From Absidia repens (lineage: Eukaryota; Mucoromycota; Mucoromycetes; Mucorales; Cunninghamellaceae): a DNA stretch of 64,000 nt. A program made the position numbers and the translations under genes. Below the pieces are notes generated by a model that had not been told where the DNA came from, made no database searches, and saw nothing but the letters and a program-made list of their open reading frames with translations. Below, one piece after another: positions 59,311 to 64,000 of the stretch (positions within the stretch are counted from its first letter, which is position 1; every line of letters starts with the position of its first letter). The stretch is from the NCBI GenBank assembly GCA_002105175.1, contig MCGE01000014.1, positions 974,963 through 1,038,962 of the forward strand, given 5' to 3'.

Positions 59311-61244
59311 GGGTCTCCCTTTTGCAAGAATTAAAGACTATTGTCATACAATATTGACGTCATGGTGGCTAATTTTATTAATGACACAACCTCCACCAAT
59401 CTACAGATTCTCAACTCGTATTATGGCAGTAGCAACACCGTTCAACAGTAGTGATATGGTGATGCGGAGGAGGGGCTGCGGCCGCCAACTCCACTCAACA
59501 GCACCAGGGTATTAGTTATCTCTCTTTAAAAATTTATATTCACCATTCAACTATGATAGCGTTACGATCCTCTTCTCATAATGTAACCATCATGATACGT
59601 TTGCATTGCTTATTTGCTATAATATATTTTATCACTCACCGCAGAATAGTTATCTTCACCCGTTCCATTGTACATGCAGTACAATAGCTTAATTTCCTAC
59701 GTTATGTGTATTCCACAATAAAAAAATGATATGGTATTACAAAACAATAGCAGTCAACACTAAATCAAAGGGACAACATTAGCAAGGTATATATATTTTT
59801 TTATATATATATGGTACACAATGAATGAGAGAGGGTATGTTAATGGGATGTTTTTTTTCAATGTAAATACAAACTGTGACAAACCAATGATGTCCCCTCA
59901 TTTAAGAAACGGAGGAGCCAAGTGGTGGAAAAGAAAAAATATGCAATCGGACTATGAAACAATAGGTCACTACCATATTTATACATACACAAATACAGTA
60001 CAAAGAAAAAATTGTAACTCATGCAGATCCATACGAAAGTAACACTAGGAGAGGATATGATATAACATTAAACATGGTCCACTCTCTTATCAAAGAAAGG
60101 ATGGTGATAGTGTAATGACTGAAGAAGAAAGAAAGACCCGCCTAAAGTATTCTTTTTTTCCTATCAGCACGATAATTCATTTAAGGGGAAAAAACGCTTT
60201 GATTATTTCCAGAGTTATTATGATAATGGTATAAAGTTCTCTTTAATTATACAATGAAACAAGAATTGGAAAATAAAAGCCAGCATATCTCGATTTTTAC
60301 AGTCCCAAATTAGTCAATCACCGAGTTCTTTTTCAAAAACTTTCATCAGGGGAAAGAGGAACATTGAAGAATAGGGGCAGACGGGAAATAAGCATGGTGC
60401 ATGCGCAAGACAAAAAAGGCAATTCACCGAGACACTGTTTGTTTTCCCTAAAGACAATGTGAATTCTTTTCTTAAGTTACTCTATTGTTATTAGCCCTTT
60501 TTTTTCCTCAGGTGATGTTAAAAAAACCCTGATTCTGACTTTGTCATTGTTCGATTTTATACATGGGGTTGGTTACGCTATTATATCAAATGAAGAGGAA
60601 GGATGAAATCTAAGTGGGTAAAGAGGTTTACCAGTTGTCCCACAGTATTATTTAAAATAAAAGGATCGTACTGACAAAAAAAAAAAAAAAACAAAAAAAA
60701 AAAGCGGCAAATTGAGATAGAGTATATGATATACGGTTTATTTATGTAACATCAGTGCGTTGCTAATTAAAGCAATAAGACAAAAATGACACTGACAGGT
60801 TTCTACGTCAGTCTGTTAATAATTAGATCCATAACAATGAAAAAGAAAGCACAATGAAATGATGAATCGATAACCAGACGTATTGCATGTGAGCCACGTT
60901 TTGGTCATTTGAAGACATTTCTGTTATTATTATTTTTTTTGCGGAGATTGACCAAACTAAGAAAATGCGTAAAGCTTTTACTTTGTGATTGGCTAGCTGA
61001 TCCAAAAGTCTCTACCCCAAAGGGAATAAGATTCTCTTTCTTAATGCCGTCTACCTTTTTTTTTGCCCTATCTACCTCCCTACTGAAATTCTTAAATTTG
61101 ATGAACACAACAAGTAACAGCTTATTGTGAAAAAAGGGGAAATCATTGACAATTGGGGAGATAGACAGATTTTCATATAAAATGGACGGTTCAAATTTTT
61201 TTTTTTTTTTTTGGTATCCATTCTATACTCATCTATTGTTAATC
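59311..61244. other. Long spacer upstream of the HMG-box gene
   Basis: Nearly 2 kb without a supported gene. Features: 'cggaggaggggctgcggccgcc' GC-rich island near 59465-59486, a TATA-repeat at about 59790-59811, A-runs at 60677-60702. No core of the repeat family. Small open frames are unsupported. Confidence 0.4.
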
Positions 61245-62065
61245 ATGAAAGCTTCTTCCAACGTTCGTAAAAACTCCTCGTCTACTTCAGCAGCACACAA
61301 AAATTGGCCGACCTATCAATTGTTTTATGGCCTTCCGCTTGGAAAAACATCGGGAAATCTCATCCCAATCACCTGGGCTCAACCATCGTGATATTTCTAA
61401 AATCATTGCTAAATGGTGGAAAGAAGCCACAGACATTGAAAAAGCCCCTTATCGAGCTATTGCAGAAAAAGCTAAGGCCGAACACGCAAAAAAGTAAGTC
61501 TATAAATCAATCCCAGTGCACAACGGAGTTTGAAGCTCATCATTTTCTCTCTTTAAAATAGGTATCCAAACTATAAATATAAACCTGTCAAGAAATCTGA
61601 ACGTAAAGTACGACCTTACCATCGTCGAGAGAATGCTGCTACACGTGAACAAAAGTCCAATGCTAAAGAGAACTTTTGAAAACAATGGCTTGGTGAAGAA
61701 GACGATGAAGAAACAGACAGCAAAAGCGAAGCCTCTTTTCACTCGTCAAGTACCAGCAGCAGCAGTAGCTCTTGCAGTATGAAACTCAACCTTTCTTTGA
61801 TGACGCATCTATCAAACATGAACCAATACGACAAGAACATTATTCTTTATTTTCTTCTCCTTTGTGCCAGCCTATGTTTTATGACAACTTTATTTACGAC
61901 AATGAAATGATACCGACTGACGCCATTTCCGACTGTACCCTTCCTTCATCCCAATTTAACACAGTTGACCTGGTACCTGAATTCTCATCCTTAGAATTAT
62001 TTAATATTCCTGACTATGTCAATCTTCAAATGCTCTCATTGGATAATTCCTCTTTTATGTTATGA
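61245..62065 (+). pseudogene. MATA-type HMG-box transcription factor gene with three frame lesions
   Basis: The HMG box is plain in one frame: GRPINCFMAFRLEKHREI, then GLNHRDISKIIAKWWKEA, EKAPYRAIAEKAKAEHAKK, and after an intron YPNYKYKP. This is the MATA_HMG group, which in fungi includes mating-type and other regulators. The N-terminus (MKASSNVRKNSSSTSAAHK, ATG at 61245) lies in a different frame; one A too many in the A5 run 61299-61303 separates them. The intron (61494-61561) falls in the expected place. In exon 2 an in-frame TGA (61677-61679) precedes an acidic and Ser-rich stretch (GEEDDEETDSKSEASFHSSS). A further one-base loss around 61763-61775 moves to the frame ending IPDYVNLQMLSLDNSSFML at 62065. 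The gene is either decayed or, given neighbouring indels, intact but mis-sequenced. Confidence 0.72.
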
Positions 62066-62421
62066 TCTTTCATATACTGTGTACCCCTCATTTTTATGTT
62101 TTTTTTTTTCTTTATTCTTGCCCTCATGCCCACATTTTATTATTATTATTATGCCTATGGTTGTTTCTAAATCCCACCTATAAGTGGTTGTTTTTATTAT
62201 GTTATATTATTAGTGTTTTTCTATATACCAATCATACGATCCATCATTTAATTTCTATACATACAATATTATAATAAATTGATATCTCTTTGGCTGGCCC
62301 TTCCAAAATTACCTGCGGGGATTTGAAATCCGAACCACTTTTTTTTTTCTTTTTTTTTTTTTTTTTTTTTTTGGGGGGGGGGTTGGGCGTCTTTCTTTAT
62401 CTTTTTATAGCGGTATCCATC
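62066..62421. other. Short spacer between the HMG-box and NAA40 genes
   Basis: Contains T-runs and a G8 run (62374-62381) and an ATT array (62138-62149). Likely the HMG gene 3' end and the NAA40 promoter. No gene. Confidence 0.4.
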
Positions 62422-63535
62422 ATGCCGATGCCAACAGTAAGTTATATGTCCAACGACAACAATTGATTGAATGTTAATTATCTTTTCTCTTTTTTTTCTT
62501 ATTATAATGCTAGGACAAATTGGATTCGGTGAACAATGTAAGTATCAGAGTTAACACTTTAATCCAGACACTATTCACACAATTAATTCTCTTTTGAATT
62601 TATTATCTTTCACTCTATAGGAATCCTCGCTTATTTCTTTCATGAATACACCACTGATATACCAAAAGTAAGTGGACGATAACGAAAACAACAACAAAAA
62701 GATGGGAAGATCTAGAGCTGATAAACAACCCCGTTTCCTTCATCTAAACACTCGCAACAGGGACGCACAACTCGAATCTCACATTGATTACTACCACGCT
62801 TCCACATTACCTCCCAGTCTTGTTGATTGGACTTTCCAACTGACGAAAAAAAATCTTCATCATCTTTACGTGGCATCTAACGATGGTTGGAGCGAGTCTG
62901 GCAAAAAGGCGGAATTACAGGCACCGGAAGCCCGATACTTGGTTGCACGATCGACTCAGGATACCACAGACCTTAAGGGTTCTTGATGTTTCAAATGGTG
63001 CAGGAAGAAACAATGGACGATGATTATATGGCTGAAGTGGCTTACTGGTAAAGGATATTAGTGGTTGTGATGGTATTGGTAATGGTAGTGGTACTAATGG
63101 GCAAAGGGGGGGGTGGTTCGTTTCATTGTAGTTATGAACTTCAATTGGTCGAGGCGGCAAGAAATCAAGGCCTAGGTGAATATCTAATGGGTCTTTTGTT
63201 CCAAATTGGTCATCATTGGAAAATGGAAAAGGTCATGCTGACAGTTTTCAAAGGTAATATTTACTTATTTCATTGAACCTGAGAAATTGATACTGACCTT
63301 TTTTTTTTTTTTTTTTTTTTTTTTGGACCAAAGATAACAAAGGGGCGATGCGGTTCTATACCAAGAAAATAGGGTAAGTCAAAACGAAATGATTTGCCCA
63401 GCACAAAGGAAGAAAAGACTAACGGCTTTTTGGTGCCGGATTAGATTCAAACTGGATGAAATATCACCTGGGGCCTGCTTATCACCAAGAAAAGCGAGAA
63501 AGTTTGATTATGAAATCCTCAGCAAACCATGTTAG
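62422..63535 (+). CDS. NAA40: N-alpha-acetyltransferase 40 (NatD, histone H4/H2A specific), one-base frame break
   Basis: GNAT-fold enzyme that acetylates the N-terminal Ser of histones H4 and H2A. Proposed exons: 62422-62436, 62514-62537, 62621-62667, 62761-63047, 63132-63253, 63334-63373, 63445-63535, about 208 residues. Family features: SLVDWTFQLTKKNLHHLY, NDGWSESGKKAE, EARYLVAR, MFQMVQEETMDDDYMAEVAYCYELQL, ARNQGLGEYLMGLLFQIG (acetyl-CoA loop), KVMLTVFKDNKGAMRFYTKKIGF and FDYEILSKPC. The exon 62761-63047 is one base short; the break is at the G-run 62977-62979, where a fourth G gives KGFLMFQMV and the right splice phase. The N-terminus is uncertain: three mini-exons starting MPMPTDKLDS are favoured, but an ATG at 62702 (MGRSRADK) opens the same frame if the 62668-62760 intron is kept. 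Confidence 0.85.
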
Positions 63536-63745
63536 CGGCCTGGGTATCTTCTAAATCATGCAAATACAAAAATAAAAACCTTGGAGCGGACCAGTTTTTG
63601 TGTGGATGTGGCTTATCTGAAAGGCTGTCACTTAATATCCCGCTTCTACTCCCAGCATTTTTTTTTTGAAAAAATTACTTCCTCTCTTTCCTTTTTTTTT
63701 TTTTTTTTTCTACATATCTATCACAAAAACCGATCGTATTTCACC

Positions 63746-64000
63746 ATGTATTTGATGTATTATTTGGACAAGAAAGGTGAACGTGTGTATACTCTCAAGG
63801 TAAGAAAATAGCATATATGAGATGAGTGAGAATGGTATAGAAAAGGGATAAGCGAATTTTGACAGACTGAAGGACTAACCCTTTTTTTCTTTGATTCCTC
63901 AACATAGAAAGTAGATCCTTTCGGTAACGCCACCAAATCTGCCCATCCTGCTCGCTTCTCACCTGACGACAAATTCTCGTCAACGTGTCACATCAAGAAG
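63746..64000 (+). CDS. NOP10: H/ACA snoRNP subunit Nop10 (cut by the window end)
   Basis: Small essential subunit of the H/ACA pseudouridylation particle and of rRNA processing, normally about 60-65 residues. Exon 1 (63746-63799) encodes [18 protein letters not shown]. After an intron of 108 nt, exon 2 starts at 63908 with [23 protein letters not shown]. The [10 protein letters not shown] motif is diagnostic. Just after it the sequence reads SSTCHIKK, where the family has SR-R-V/I-TIKKR. The overlapping frame contains QRVT, so a two-base loss near 63976 and a one-base loss near 63990 would explain the difference while leaving the flanking frame intact. The protein runs off the window. It lies 210 bases after NAA40 on the same strand. 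Confidence 0.92.

Noticed and set aside
62281..62345. tRNA- or SINE-head-like sequence before a T tract ('ctgcggggatttgaaatccg')
   Set aside because: The short palindrome looks like a T-arm, but the loop does not match the B box and no cloverleaf can be drawn.
61245..63535. Mucorales sex locus (HMG gene beside an RNA helicase)
   Set aside because: The known locus pairs the HMG gene with a triose-phosphate transporter and a specific RNA helicase. Here the neighbours are thiolase, NAA40 and NOP10, and SEN1 is 45 kb away.

Overview
The window reads as nuclear DNA of an early-diverging filamentous fungus, most likely Mucoromycota (Mucorales-like). Protein-coding genes are broken by short GT-AG introns of roughly 50-130 nt. 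The spacers are very AT-rich and full of long A or T homopolymers. The gene set is eukaryotic and fungal: a Sen1-type helicase, a Ugo1-like carrier, a Zn2Cys6 regulator, Trm5, Syo1, a Psr1-type phosphatase, eIF3b and Nop10. The lineage call is inference from gene style and gene content; no rRNA or mitochondrial marker is present. For most genes I traced every exon and checked that summed exon lengths keep one reading frame.

Layout. From 1 to 38 kb all eleven genes lie on the minus strand: purine nucleoside phosphorylase (1.2-2.2 kb), a seven-helix membrane protein (5.8-7.7), SEN1 (8.1-15.9), a UGO1-like outer-membrane carrier (18.5-20.2), a Zn2Cys6 regulator (20.4-21.5), TRM5 (22.3-24.4), an UNC-93-like permease (27.1-28.9), SYO1 (29.5-32.1), a PSR1-like phosphatase (33.4-35.3), a membrane-anchored metallophosphoesterase (35.6-37.2) and a CoA-binding-fold protein (37.4-37.9). 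From 39 kb onward seven of eight genes are on the plus strand: an M17 aminopeptidase (39.3-41.4), a kelch-propeller membrane protein (45.2-47.5), a small secreted protein (53.0-53.3), acetyl-CoA acetyltransferase (54.9-56.4), an HMG-box gene (61.2-62.1), an NAA40-type histone N-acetyltransferase (62.4-63.5) and the start of NOP10 (63.7 to the edge). The exception is eIF3b on the minus strand (49.8-52.2).

These are mostly unrelated housekeeping genes, not a pathway cluster. Several touch RNA and ribosome biology (SEN1, TRM5, SYO1, eIF3b, NOP10), but nothing shows co-regulation.

The spacers hold the main unexplained structure: at least twelve diverged copies, in both orientations, of a non-coding interspersed repeat. 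Full copies are about 1.2 kb. Each has a conserved core near one end, followed by an A/T-homopolymer tract and, in several copies, a CACGTGGGCGGG box. No transposase or reverse transcriptase was seen with it.

Other points of interest are an 11-nt internal micro-exon, a 7-nt start-codon exon, an intron whose retention would give an oligo-isoleucine membrane tail, a 34-bp minisatellite, a trinucleotide array just 3' of TRM5, and a cluster of small frame-breaking indels in the last 2.8 kb. That last cluster looks more like consensus error or local decay than biology.
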